The notes under the pieces are model-generated. The model searched no databases, was not told where the DNA came from, and saw only the letters and a program-made list of their open reading frames with translations. Position numbers and translations under genes: made by a program. A stretch of DNA of 64,000 bases from Hedera helix (taxonomy: Eukaryota > Streptophyta > Magnoliopsida > Apiales > Araliaceae), in NCBI GenBank assembly GCA_947179155.2, contig OX359266.1, positions 19,988,598-20,052,597 of the forward strand. The letters run 5' to 3'. Below, piece by piece: positions 1-9,960 of this stretch; the stretch's first letter is position 1, and the number at the start of each line of letters is the position of its first letter.

Positions 1-177
1 CTCAAAACATACAGCTGTGATGGCAGGCCTTGTGATGCTGGTCTTAATTTCTATGACCTACGACATGGCATAGTCCTTTAGTGATTTATGTTCTTTTTCA
101 GCCATTCTATCTTGATTCTGCACCGTTTCATGGATAAAGTCGCGAATCCTTTGAAACCTCCGTTCGATCTCATCCTC
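1..177 (-). pseudogene. Ty3/gypsy gag N-terminal fragment (Tat/Athila-like)
   Basis: Read on the minus strand from about 177 to 1, one frame gives an acidic/basic stretch (PYEDEIERRFQRIRDF) followed by KSLKDYAMS, a stop, and then SITRPAIT. The pairing of 'tLrdyAmp' with 'sI.RPaI.a' near the protein start is typical of gag in the Tat/Athila branch of plant Ty3/gypsy elements. That is recognition by eye, not a search. The in-frame TAG after AMS breaks the frame, so it is a pseudogene. It continues beyond the left window edge. The LTR/leader of the same element lies at 178-1083, upstream in its own orientation. Confidence 0.5.
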
Positions 178-1083
178 GTATGGAACTAATTCCGGACCAA
201 CGAGTTGTTAACTTAAGAATGCCTATTTATTTATTAATCTTTTTCAACAATTAATAAAAAGACCTATTCTAGTTATATTGCTATATTCATGTAAAACACT
301 TAAAATAGATTCATAAAGCACAAACTCCCAAATATGTTACACATGGCACATAGATACATTCATCCTAGGCACTATTATGCTATTCTTCATAGAACAATAA
401 CAAATTCATACGTCATCGCACCCAGATCTAATCTTAGATTTTCTTTTCTAATTTCGTCTAAGATATCTAATTAATTGTTGGCCACATAATTAATGAATAA
501 GCACAAGATATGATAAACAACTTAGAATTGAATTAATAACTGAAAATAAGCATGAATAAATTACTACAACGCAAAAGGTTTTATTGAAATCCTAATAAAA
601 AGTTTAGTTCCACATAATTCTATTGATAACCATCGTCCATAGAAAGAAAAATATTCAAAGTTCAAAGATAAAAGCAAAAAGAAGTAGAGAAAACTCTGTC
701 GAATGTTATCCGTCTTCCTAGCCTTCACTTGATCTTCTATGCTCTAACTCTAATTCTTCAAATCACCAATATCTAGCCTCCAATCCTTGTTCTCTCCCTT
801 TCCAGTTGTGTTCAGAGGTCCCCTCTAAAACCCGCCTAGCAACTATTAAATTGTAGCAACATTACACTCCTTATTGGGCTTAAACTCTGTGAAGCGCACG
901 AATCATCCCTATCTAGAAATTACAAAAAATGTCATTATGTTTTGATTTTACCATTTTGACCCCCCAAAGCTGTTTTCTGCAAAAGAAACATAAAAACAAG
1001 TAAAATGCATCTAAAAATACTCAAAAATAGAAAATTATTAAGCCCAAAAGCATTCAATTCGTAGGTATAAAATTCACTCATCA
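178..1083 (-). mobile_element. LTR/leader of a minus-strand Ty3/gypsy element
   Basis: On the minus strand this begins TGATGAGTGAATTTTATACC at 1083, an LTR-like start, and runs into the gag fragment at 177. It has no coding potential. The right edge is exact in one sense: at 1084 the sequence turns directly into a Ty1/copia integrase frame. The element therefore inserted into, or was joined to, the copia integrase gene. I could not place the LTR end or the primer-binding site in this stretch, so LTR and leader are given together. GTAAG at 1084-1088 would be the expected target duplication, but its partner lies outside the window. Confidence 0.5.
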
Positions 1084-1085
1084 GT

Positions 1086-1470
1086 AAGCTCTCACAACAA
1101 TTTTGGGCCGAAAGGGTAAATACATTATGCTACATTCTAAATAAGGTATTAATTCGTCATATTCTTCTTAAAAACTCCATATGAATTGCTAAACAATAAA
1201 ATTCCTAATATAAGTTACTTTAAGATTTATGGATCAAAATGTTTTATACTAAATACAAGTGGTGACTTAGGAAAATTCGATCCTAAATCATATGAAAGAA
1301 TTCTTTTTGGTTATTCTCAACAAAGCAAAGCATATTGTGCATATAATATTCATAAATATGTTGTTGAAGAATATGTTCATGTGAGTTTTAATGAGCCTAA
1401 CAATGATCTGCCAAAAGAAAGATATGAGGATGCAGGAAATATAAAAGTTGCAGTCAATCTAGCAAGTTAG
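1086..1470 (+). pseudogene. Copia integrase C-terminal remnant
   Basis: The frame opens with KLSQQFWAERVNT, the conserved FWAEAVNTA-type segment of copia integrase. After a one-base frameshift near 1171 it continues through YGSKCFIL, LGKFDPKSYERILFGYS and VEEYVHVSFNE. The last two are the hallmark integrase C-terminal motifs (normally GKFD.KSDEGIFLGYS and EE..HV.FDE). The catalytic D,D,E core lies upstream and is absent, cut off by the element ending at 1083. A stop at 1468 and degraded sequence to 1660 separate it from the RT region. It is a broken part of the same polyprotein as the next entries. Confidence 0.85.
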
Positions 1471-1662
1471 AAAACCCAAAGCAGCTTACCAAATACAAAT
1501 TCAGCAAAATAGACAGATCAATGTAGCTCATTGCATACCACATATCAGCAAAAATAGCAAACTAGAGTAACAAATTAGGAAACTGTCTTGGAGATCCAGG
1601 AACTTGAATCAAATAAATTAGATGAACTTTTAAATCCAAATTCTATTCAACATAAGCGGTAA

Positions 1663-2700
1663 ATGCACAACGTGTTTATGCCTAAAATAACAAGGCATAT
1701 TAAAAACCATCCTCTTAAAAACATAATTAAAGACATTAATCGAGGAATTACTACTAGAAGAGGTGTACGCAATTTGTGTGCCTTCTCAGCCTTGCGGTCA
1801 CAAATAGAACCAAAGAAAGCAAAGGAAACCTTACTTGATGAGAATTGGCATTTGGCAATGCAAGAGGAACTCCAACAATTCGAAAGATGTCAAGTTTGAG
1901 AGTTAGTTCCTACACCAAAAGGAGCATCAATTATTGGAACCAAATGGGTGTTCAAGAACAAGGTTGATAAACATGGGACTGTCATTAGCAATAAAGCAAG
2001 GCTTGTGGCTCAAGGATACAACCAACGAGAGGGAATAGACTACGAAGAAACATTCACCCCAGTTGCAAGGTTGGAATCTATTCAAATACTTTTAGCCTTT
2101 GCTTGTCACAAACAGTTTAAGCTATACCAAATGGATGCAAAGAGCATATTCCTAAACGGGTACATAAGTGAGGAAGTGTACGAAAAACAGCCTCCCAGAT
2201 TTGAACATGAAAAGTATCTTCGTCATGTGTACAAACTCAATAAGGCACTCTACGGACTCAAGCAAGCACCAAGGGCGTGGTACGAAAGGTTGAGTAAGTT
2301 TCTTATCTCAAATACATTTACACGAGGTAAAATCGATTCTACATTATTTATGAAGCATGAAAATATATTATTGTTGTACAAATATATGTAGACGATATCA
2401 TTTTCAGTGCTACTAATAATATGCTTTGTAAGTGGTTTTCTAAGTGTATGCATAAGGAATTTGACATTAGCTTAATAAGAGAGTTTAACTACTTTTTGGG
2501 ACTTCAAATCAAGCAAACTAAAGATGCCATCTATATTTATCAAATCAAATACATAAAGGAGTTAATTAAAAGGTTTGGAATCGACAAGTCAAATCCAAAG
2601 GCAACATCAATGAGTACCGCAATCAAACTTACTTCAAATGAAAAATGTATTGATGTAGAGATAACAAAATATTGAGGTATGATAGGAAGTTTATTATACT
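1663..2700 (+). pseudogene. Copia reverse transcriptase (broken)
   Basis: This encodes the RVT_2-type reverse transcriptase of Ty1/copia, which copies the element RNA into DNA. Visible motifs in order: W.LAMQEEL (1845-1875), GTKWVFKNK (1939-1965), [10 protein letters not shown] (1996-2025), [14 protein letters not shown] (2041-2080), [15 protein letters not shown] (about 2250-2292), the catalytic YVDDII (2385-2402), FNYFLGLQI (2488-2514) and the start of GMIGSLLYL (2676). Breaks: a TGA at 1897 just before ELVP, where the family normally has tryptophan; a frameshift next to the YVDD motif near 2385; and a TGA at 2673 before GMIGS, where the family has arginine. The catalytic aspartates remain, but the gene cannot be translated through. 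Confidence 0.93.
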
Positions 2701-3329
2701 TAATTGCTTTAAGACCCGATATTATGTATAGTGTTTGTCAACATGTAAGATTTCAAGCAAAACCAAAAGAATCACATTTAAATGTTGCTAAAAGAATATT
2801 TAAATACTTATGTGGTATTATCAATATTGGCTTACATTATCCAATATGCAATAATTTTGATCTAATAGGTTACTTAGATGTCGACTATGCAAGTTACCAA
2901 ATTGATAGAAAAAACACTAATGGTTCTTGTACTTTTTTGGGACAAAATCTAGTATCTTGACAGAGCAAAAAGCAAACCTTTCTTACTCTTTCAACAACTG
3001 ATGGTGAATATTTAGCTGCAGGAAGTTATTGATCCCAAATACTTTCGATACATCAAACATTAATTGATTTTGATGTAACATGTAATAATGTGCCTATTTA
3101 CTGTGATAACACAAGTACAATAGACATATCTAAAAATCCAGTTTTGCATTCACGCACAAAACACATTGAAGTTAGGCATTATTTTCTAAGGGATAATGTG
3201 TCTAAAGGTTTAATTAAATTAAGTTTTATCCCCATGAAACATCAATTAGCTGATATTTTTACTAAACCCTTATATGAAGAGAGGTTTTGCACTTTAAGAA
3301 GAGATCTTGGCATGTGCATGATTTCTTAA
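2676..3329 (+). pseudogene. Copia RNase H (broken)
   Basis: Continuing from RT: GSLLYLIALRPDIMYSVC (2685-2738), then the RNase H segments GYLDVDYA, GSCTFLGQNLVS, STTDGEYLAA (2995-3022), IYCDNTSTIDISKNPVLHSRTKHIEVRHYF (3093-3182) and ADIFTKPL (3249-3272). These are the typical copia RNase H landmarks (acidic D, E, D residues and the C-terminal H). In-frame TGA codons at 2958 (before QSKK, family W) and about 3030 interrupt it, with a frame change between 3022 and 3090. The final stop is at 3327. The env-like region follows on the same strand. Confidence 0.9.
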
Positions 3330-3591
3330 AATTATAACTGTCTATATGCTCTTATATGTCAAGTTGAATTGCATCATTAATACTGCATGTGCACACACTT
3401 GCTAAAATTAATATGAATAATTTATGAAATTATTCATATGTTTGCATGATTTATGGAAAATAGAACTTCAAATTTTGAAAATTAGTTTACTGATTTATGG
3501 AAATTAAATCCGCAATTATCATAAATATGGTAACCTGTTTGGATTATAAACTGCTCATTCTATGGATTGATTTTTGGGAATCGTGTTTCAA

Positions 3592-3640
<49 letters not shown>

Positions 3641-3780
3641 TCGGTTAAATCAGAGTAACTCTCACTCTCTTATCTTACTTTCCCAAATCCTTTCGTCTTC
3701 TTTTCATCTCCAAAATCGCCATTACCGATTCCTCCTTGAAGCTTCAATTGTTACTATCCGAGATGAAAACCAGGCAAGTT
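3330..3780 (+). other. Pol to env-like spacer with CT microsatellite
   Basis: This non-coding stretch lies between the RNase H stop and the env-like region. It contains the CT microsatellite and an open frame rich in Ser-Leu that is only the translation of that repeat. Sireviruses normally have a spacer here before their extra ORF. I see no splice or promoter signal I would defend. Confidence 0.5.
3597..3636. repeat. (CT)20 microsatellite
   Basis: Twenty uninterrupted CT dinucleotides. The Ser-Leu repeat seen in translation here is an artefact of this tract. Confidence 0.98.
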
Positions 3781-3849
3781 AAATAGCCAAGAGATGATAC
3801 TAACTCTGAAGACAATTAACCAATCTCGTCTATGTAGTCCAAATCAAAC

Positions 3850-5440
3850 CCCACCCGTGCTCCCAAATCTAAAAAGCAGAGTACTTCGGATGTTGAGAAA
3901 TTTGAGTGACCAACTGCTGTTGGATCTTCATTCAAAACTAAGAAAGCAAAAGGAAAGCAAAAAGAGTCTACCCAAAATCTAAATCAGCAGTCGATGGACA
4001 TTGTTCCAAAAGAGGTTCTGGTGTCGGTAACTATCTCTTCCCCACCCTTTCAAAATTTTGAAAACTTCTTTATGGGTAATAATTTTGAAGTACGTTTTAA
4101 GAGTTCCATCGTTTCAAAATCTTTTATTTATGAAAAATCTATGGGCCTCTTTTTCTATCAACATTCTGCTTTACAAAATTTATTTGAATCATGTGGAATT
4201 GCTTCTATGGTTTTTCCTCCATCAGTTGTTTATCCTCAGTTAGTTCAACAATTCTATGCAAACTTTGAGTTTAAAAAGAATTCATGCACCTCTCTTGTAA
4301 AAGGTAAACTTTTTGAACTGACTAACAAAACCTTGGGTGATATTATGTCAATATCTTGTGTAGGTCCCTGCCCTTATACTCTAAAAGGTATAATACATAA
4401 ACAATTTTCTGCCTTGACCCAATTATAAATTGTTAAAGATGACCAAAATCTATTGAAGTTATTCTGCCCACTACTGTGGAAGTTTTCCTTATTGCTTCAA
4501 TAATGCATAAACTTCTTAGATTTAAGCTGCTACCATAAACTGGTGGTGGTGCAAATTTCACCTATCAGGATCTTATTTTAACTACCATGATTCTAGAAGG
4601 TCAGTCCTTCAACTTTGCTTTAATGATGTTAGTACACATGGATAGTTATGTAAAGCAAAGTAAGAAATGCTTACCTTATGATGGTTTCCTCGCCAAACTC
4701 TTTCAATTCTATGGTATTCTTCTTGAGGATGAAGCTTCAATCCAACTTGTTGAATCCATTGATTCTGACAACTTGAAAAGTTCCAATCTATCTTTAGTTG
4801 ATGGTGTATTTATTCGAACTCCTCGTGACAATCTTATTGCACCAAATCCTCCCAGTCACACTTCCATTCCTACCTTTGATAATTCTGAAATTTTTTCCAT
4901 ATTGAATACAGTTCTCTCAAATCAGAAAGAAATTAAGGATGAGATAGTGGATGTTAAACACAGACTCGGTGTTTTGGAAATAGGGAAAATAATGATGACC
5001 ACTCCTGCTGCTTCCTCACTATTCATAAAAGTTGAGGATGAATTCATATACCTTCAAGCAAGCTTCATTTTTCAGATTTGAGCCATGGTAGAAGAAATGC
5101 AAAGAAAAATGAACTAAAATGCCTTTTATTTTAGCCATGAGTTGAAGTTCTTGAGCAATCAGATTGGTGATCTTAGTAGCTATGTGAATCAGCAAATAAA
5201 TGATATTAAGGGAGAATTTAACTACCAGCGTCTCCCTTCAGATGTTGAAGAAGGTACAATTGGCTTACTGAATACAGATGCGATTTCCTGGATTTACCTC
5301 TTCCTCCTCCTACCCACATTCCTCAACCTCCACTGTTTGCTGACATGCTATCTGAAGAAGAACATGCTCATCGTCAATGCCGTCGTCCTTATTTCACTAG
5401 ACATGCACAATCTTCTGCCACAATTGTGGATCTAGACTGA
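3850..5440 (+). pseudogene. Sirevirus env-like ORF (broken)
   Basis: This is the additional ORF that Sirevirus-type copia elements carry between pol and the 3' LTR. Its function is not established and the 'env-like' label is historical. Frame pieces: a basic lead-in ending MDIVPKEVLVSV near 3994; a globular part at 4030-4428 with VVYPQLVQQFYANFEF and VKGKLFELTNKTLGDI, which matches the 'plant transposon protein' fold of these elements; 4587-5081 with KCLPYDGFLAKLFQFYGI; and a coiled-coil-looking tail at 4900-5230 (SNQKEIKDEIVDVKHRLGVLE; KFLSNQIGDLSSYVNQQIND). It is broken by a TGA near 3908, a stop and frameshift at 4426-4590, and a stop at 5079. I see no clear signal peptide, and membrane segments appear only in shifted frames. 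Confidence 0.65.
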
Positions 5441-5913
5441 TTTCTATTGTCCTTCCCAGTTCACTGTTAGGACTTATGGATTTTATTTGCTATTTTGATT
5501 TATGAACTTCTGGATGATGTGGTACTGATAAACCTATTTTGGTTAAATTTATGATTGGTTGCTATTTGCTATTTGGCTGATTAAATGATTATCTGTCACT
5601 GCATATTTTGTTTTGTTCATTTCTTTTTGCATGATGATAAATGGGGAGAAAAACCCTATGCTACTGTTACTACTGCTTATATGTTGCTGATGTTACTGTT
5701 GATAGGATGACAGGTTGTTGCATTGATATATTCTGTACAGGGAATAAACAGAATAAATATAGAAAACAGTGTGTTGTCATGTTGTTGTTTGTTGTTTTGG
5801 ATCTTACATGCTTAAATCTTATATATTGTTGCATAAACTGTTATATGGCATGGTTTGAGGGGGGTTATATGATTTTAAAGTTGATTATTAAGAATATGCA
5901 TGAACTTATGATC
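5441..5913 (+). other. Sirevirus 3' untranslated region
   Basis: Non-coding leader to the 3' LTR, rich in T and A. A purine-rich run (ATGGGGAGAAAAA) near 5640 resembles the extra upstream polypurine tracts reported for Sireviruses. The open frame 5641-6033 crosses the LTR boundary and has no recognisable domain, so it is not called a gene. Confidence 0.5.
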
Positions 5914-5927
5914 AAAAAGGGAGAGAT
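5914..5927 (+). promoter_or_regulatory. Polypurine tract of the Sirevirus
   Basis: The run AAAAAGGGAGAGAT sits directly before TGTTGAC, the LTR start. This is the classic Sirevirus junction and fixes both the LTR start and the plus orientation. The PPT primes plus-strand DNA synthesis. Confidence 0.85.
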
Positions 5928-7098
5928 TGTTGACTTGGTCATACTTCATCCTTGTGTTTTGGTGATCACTTTCTATTTACTGAGTTCTTGTGTTATTATA
6001 CTAACCATGAAGCAAACCTATTCAGCATCCTAAATGTCAAATAAGTTATATGCATCAATACAGCAAGCTGAGAACTAAATTGGATTAAGTATAATAAAGG
6101 ATTGTCATACAACAAGCTTTAAACTAGACTGGATCAAGTCAGACAAGGAACTGTTATACGGCAGGCTATACAACCAAGCTGGATTTATGCTGCAAAAAGT
6201 GAAGATTGGACTGAAATCAACTTTGAGTCATCTAGGATCCATGTAAGATCTTAACTAGAGTTTTATTTCAATCAAGGCTCCTAGATTACATTACATACAT
6301 GACTTAGATTAAATTCTACAAAACTTTTTCCAAAAAATAATCAATCACAGGTTTTCTATGTTAAAGGATTAAACTGATTTTTGAATGGGTAATTTAGGTT
6401 TCCTTCTAAAATAAAATCTATTTTTCTAATTGATTGAATGATTGTACTTACTATAAATATTTGAGTCGATCACATGTTAATTGAAAATCAAGGAATTAGA
6501 GTAATGGTTCTTTCCATATTAACTGAATCGGCTAATCAGTTGGGTAAATTGATTTATTGTTACCATAATTAAAGGGATTAAAATCTTTCTATATTCTCTC
6601 TAAATCAATTATGTTGATTGATTAAAGGAACAAATCTGTTAAGCTATAATTATGAGTTATGGTAATAATTTAATTGAGAATCTTGCTAATCTCGATTATA
6701 ATCTTGATAGAGTTAAATTATACGATATTTTTATTTCCTAATACTTAGTTTTTATATTTATTGTATGCTTAAATGTTTAATTATTTAGCTTATTTTAGTT
6801 TTAATAGGTTTTATAGAATTTTAGTTAATTTATGTTAATTTAGGTAATTTTATAGTATTTTTATATTTATTTTTATTTATGTGTTTTAATTTATTTTTAG
6901 TGTTTTAGGTGTTTTATTTATTATTATGTATTTTTAGGATTTTTTGTATTTTTATATTATTTTTATTTATTTTATATTTGATTTTATAGGGAAATAAAAG
7001 TCTAATGGCATTTTTGTAATTTCAGCAAAGCTTGAGGGACAAAACTGTAAAATCAGCAAAGACCGGTGGCAATTCTGTAATTTCCGGAAAATCAGCGA

Positions 7099-7150
7099 GC
7101 GCGCATTGCGCGGGGATGAAATGCAGCGAGGAACAAAACGACGTCGTTTC
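7099..7150 (+). promoter_or_regulatory. CpG palindrome module in the family D LTR
   Basis: Contains CGCGCATTGCGCGG and AAAACGACGTCGTTT within 52 bp, against a background that is otherwise strongly AT-rich. The same two motif types occur in the unrelated A/C LTR family. They lie upstream of the LTR TATA box, so they are candidate promoter or silencing elements. Confidence 0.5.
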
Positions 7151-7480
7151 GCGGCAAACGAACAGTTCGCGCAAGGCGCGGCCAAGCAGCAGAAACACGA
7201 AGCAATCAAACGGTGTCGTTTCAAGCTAATAGGCGAGCAATGCGCGCGGGCGCGTGAGTTGACCAGTCAAGGGGCGAAGGCAGCGTTTGGTTGCGCGTTA
7301 ATTCTCCCAAATCAGATTATTTCGCAAATTTTGCTCCTTTTTTATTCCAAATTGGATTTTAATTCCAACTAGGGTTAGGATAATAATTATTTTTCTTTTT
7401 CTTTTATTTTTATTTGTATTTTAAATCCTATTAGGGTTTTAAGAGTGTACTTCCAACTATGGTTAGGAGGATTCTGGAGC

Positions 7481-7490
7481 CTATAAATAG
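7481..7490 (+). promoter_or_regulatory. LTR TATA box
   Basis: CTATAAATAG, also present at the same relative place in the other two family D LTRs (54339-54348 plus; 60596-60605 minus). Conservation in all three copies supports it as the U3 promoter. Confidence 0.7.
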
Positions 7491-9354
7491 AGGGATTGAC
7501 ACACATTGTAAAATACAACTTTTCTATTAGAATAAAATTTCTCTCTTCTATTATTTAGTATTCTCTATTATTATGAGTAGTTAATTTATTTTTCTTGGTT
7601 TAAGTGATTGAAGCCATCAAGATTTATACACTGTGAGATCTAATTTATTTTAATTGTTCAATTTATATTTTGAGTATTGAATATTTTTCTGTATTTAATT
7701 TTATGATAAATTCGCTTAATTGCTAGGATGCATACTAGTTTATTATTCGTTGAAATCTACTGCTAAATTAAATATCAAATCCGTAATTGTTTGGTCACTT
7801 TAATTTGCGAAGCAACTAAGGTTAATAATTATTTTGCTTATCAAAAGATTATTTTATCTTAGGAAAAATATTCATCTAAATTAAATGCAGACGCTTGGAT
7901 TGTGTTGTTTAGTTTAACGATCTCTTTATTTCTTTATGCTACTACTAGGTTAAATCTTTAGCGCTTGTCTGAGATTATTTAGTAGTAAGGGTTATTTAGA
8001 TCGCTTGTTCCTGCTTAACAGAAATTAAGGAGAGATAGAAAAATTATTCGAATGGGAGTAATTATTCCACGTTGAATATTTAAAATATGAATTGATTTAT
8101 TCTTGCATCAGTGATCAATTGTAAATTCTTAATGGTGGATGTTGACTTAAACCAAGGCTTTTTCTTCTTATTTATTTCTTGCATATTTATTTTAGTTAAT
8201 TTTATTTAAATTATTTCTTTAATTACAAAACCCCCCAATTCTTGTTTGCAAAACATAAAATTAAATAATCATTCTCTATGGGATCGACTCTTACTTGCAC
8301 TACTACATATTTATTTTTTCCAAAGTAAGATTTTATTTTTGGGTGCTTACGACATCACACCAAATCTATAGAATTTACACCTTAGCAGATTCTTGCTAAT
8401 TGGAGTTTGTTATAACTGTAACATCCCATTACAATCCATTATGGTTAGAAAGTTCACTAATATATATATATCATTTTTTCCTCTAGCCGAGACACAGAAC
8501 ATACACTTACAAGAAGATTATCTGTGCAATAACTTTCTATTATGTTACATTCTTCACCATCTCAGTCAAAATTGTTACTCTCATTGGTGAAGTTCTACAC
8601 TGTTGAAAAAGTCCTAATAGAAATAACTTGGTTCAGTTTTCAGCATAGTAACTTTATGTTATATTGGTGATATCTCTTACTTTCATACTTGATCATTGCA
8701 TATATGGTTTGAGCCTTGAATTTATTTATTTCTCTTGCTTTGATCATAATTATTGTGTAATCTATTCATATCAATTTTTTTCTAAACCAGTTTGGGTTAG
8801 GTGGTTTTACAATTAAATTCCAAGTGAGCTTAAAAGATCGGTGAGTAATTGTATTCAAGGGGTGCATTGATTTGCACAAGGAGAGCATAAGTGCTCTAGG
8901 GGGATAGGTCCTCAACATTGGGAAATTAAATTGTAAAAGTGTAATTTGTAAGTCAAAGTTAATTAATAAAAAGAGTCTCCAATACCAATTGATATCAGAC
9001 GTGGATTAGGTCACTAGAGTAGAGGTTAGGGGTCGAAACACGTAAAAATTATTGATGTTTATGTGATTGCTTGATCTATCTATCTTATTGCATGCTTTAT
9101 GTTTCTCAACACATAAAAATATTAATAAATTCAACAGTATCTTATAAGGCTCACTGAATTGATTATATAACATGTTGCATTAGTAATACAGTGAACTGTT
9201 TTCATATCCAGCAAACTAAACTTTCAATTTAGTAAACTATTTTTATAATCTAGCATACTGCATTATAAACTGTTTTGTTAATTTGCAAAAATTGGACATT
9301 GTTTACTCACACACTTATTCAACCCCCCTTCTAAGTGTACTTAGTTATATTTCA

Positions 9355-9960
9355 AGATTTGAATGTGATAAATCTTGTTTATTCTTCTTAAGATTTAATA
9401 CTTGATCTGTGTATAGGATAATAATATACCTATACGCCGTATGTAACTATTATGAGAATTTGATCTTAATGAATTCTTGTCTAATTTAATTCACATAGGA
9501 ATATAGTGAGTTAGTTAGTAAGGATATTTTTATTTAACCATCGGATGAGGTTTTATAAATAACTTTTAATTCTTGGTTAACAATTCAATACAATTAATTA
9601 ATTAATTAATTAATTAAAAAGGGACTGAAGAGATTAAATGAAACATTGGGAGAAATTGTGATCTTAAGTATTTTAAATTTGATATTAATTCTTGTCTTAA
9701 TTTAATTTAGTTGTTAAATTAGTTAGTATTTATTTTATAGTCAAATTCAATTATTTAAATAAAATTAGTTTAGTTAAGCGTTAATACTTGGTAATAATTA
9801 TTAATTAATTCTCTGTGGGAACGATACTCTTCTTGTCAGTATATTACTTGTCGATCGTGTATACTTGTGTGTGAATTGTTAATTATAAAATTAGGCAAAC
9901 AAATAGAACGTAGAGTAAACTAAAAAAGTCAGGTAGAATCATAGAGCAAAATAATCAGCC
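9355..9960 (+). mobile_element. Ty3/gypsy LTR-end-like fragment
   Basis: AT-rich sequence ending in CTCTGTGGGAACGATACTC and GATCGTGTATACTTGTGTGTG. Phrases of this kind are common at the 3' end of Tat/Athila-type LTRs or leaders. A short (TTAA)n run lies at 9592-9617. No coding sequence and no clear TSD. This is a decayed fragment with uncertain limits. Confidence 0.35.

Larger units (their letters stand above)
6705..8362 (+). mobile_element. Solo LTR, family D (Ty3/gypsy-like), TSD AATCT
   Basis: A 1658-bp LTR running from TGATAGAG to ...CACACCA, flanked by identical AATCT at 6700-6704 and 8363-8367. Two more copies of this family are at 54200-55200 and 55259-61213. The first of these is followed by a tRNA-Asp-type primer site, which supports a Ty3/gypsy Tat/Athila-type origin. 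It contains a CpG-rich module (7020-7270), a TATA box at 7481 and a conserved 3' half with AATCTTTAGCGCTTG. With no internal region between the duplications, it is a solo LTR left by LTR-LTR recombination. Confidence 0.85.
1084..9354 (+). mobile_element. Sirevirus-type Ty1/copia retrotransposon, 3' part
   Basis: The order integrase end, reverse transcriptase, RNase H, extra env-like ORF, polypurine tract and 3' LTR is the diagnostic layout of the Sirevirus (SIRE/Maximus) lineage of plant Ty1/copia elements. The 5' LTR, gag, protease and most of integrase lie left of the gypsy insertion at 1083 or are lost. Every coding part has frameshifts or stops. The 3' LTR starts at 5928 after the purine tract and is interrupted by a solo LTR at 6705-8362. 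The 3' end near 9354 is an estimate. Confidence 0.8.
5928..9354 (+). mobile_element. Sirevirus 3' LTR, split by a solo LTR
   Basis: It begins TGTTGACTTGG after the PPT. The LTR body is 5928-6704 plus 8368-9354, about 1.76 kb once the nested solo LTR is removed. The distal part has the usual Sirevirus end: a C-rich run (TTCAACCCCCCTTC near 9318) followed by TAAGTGTAC. The exact end (CA at 9353-9354) is an estimate because no second LTR is in the window for comparison. Confidence 0.7.

Noticed and set aside
5641..6033. 130-codon frame after the env-like ORF
   Set aside because: It crosses the PPT and LTR start, is Cys/Tyr-rich without a domain, and has no homology I recognise.
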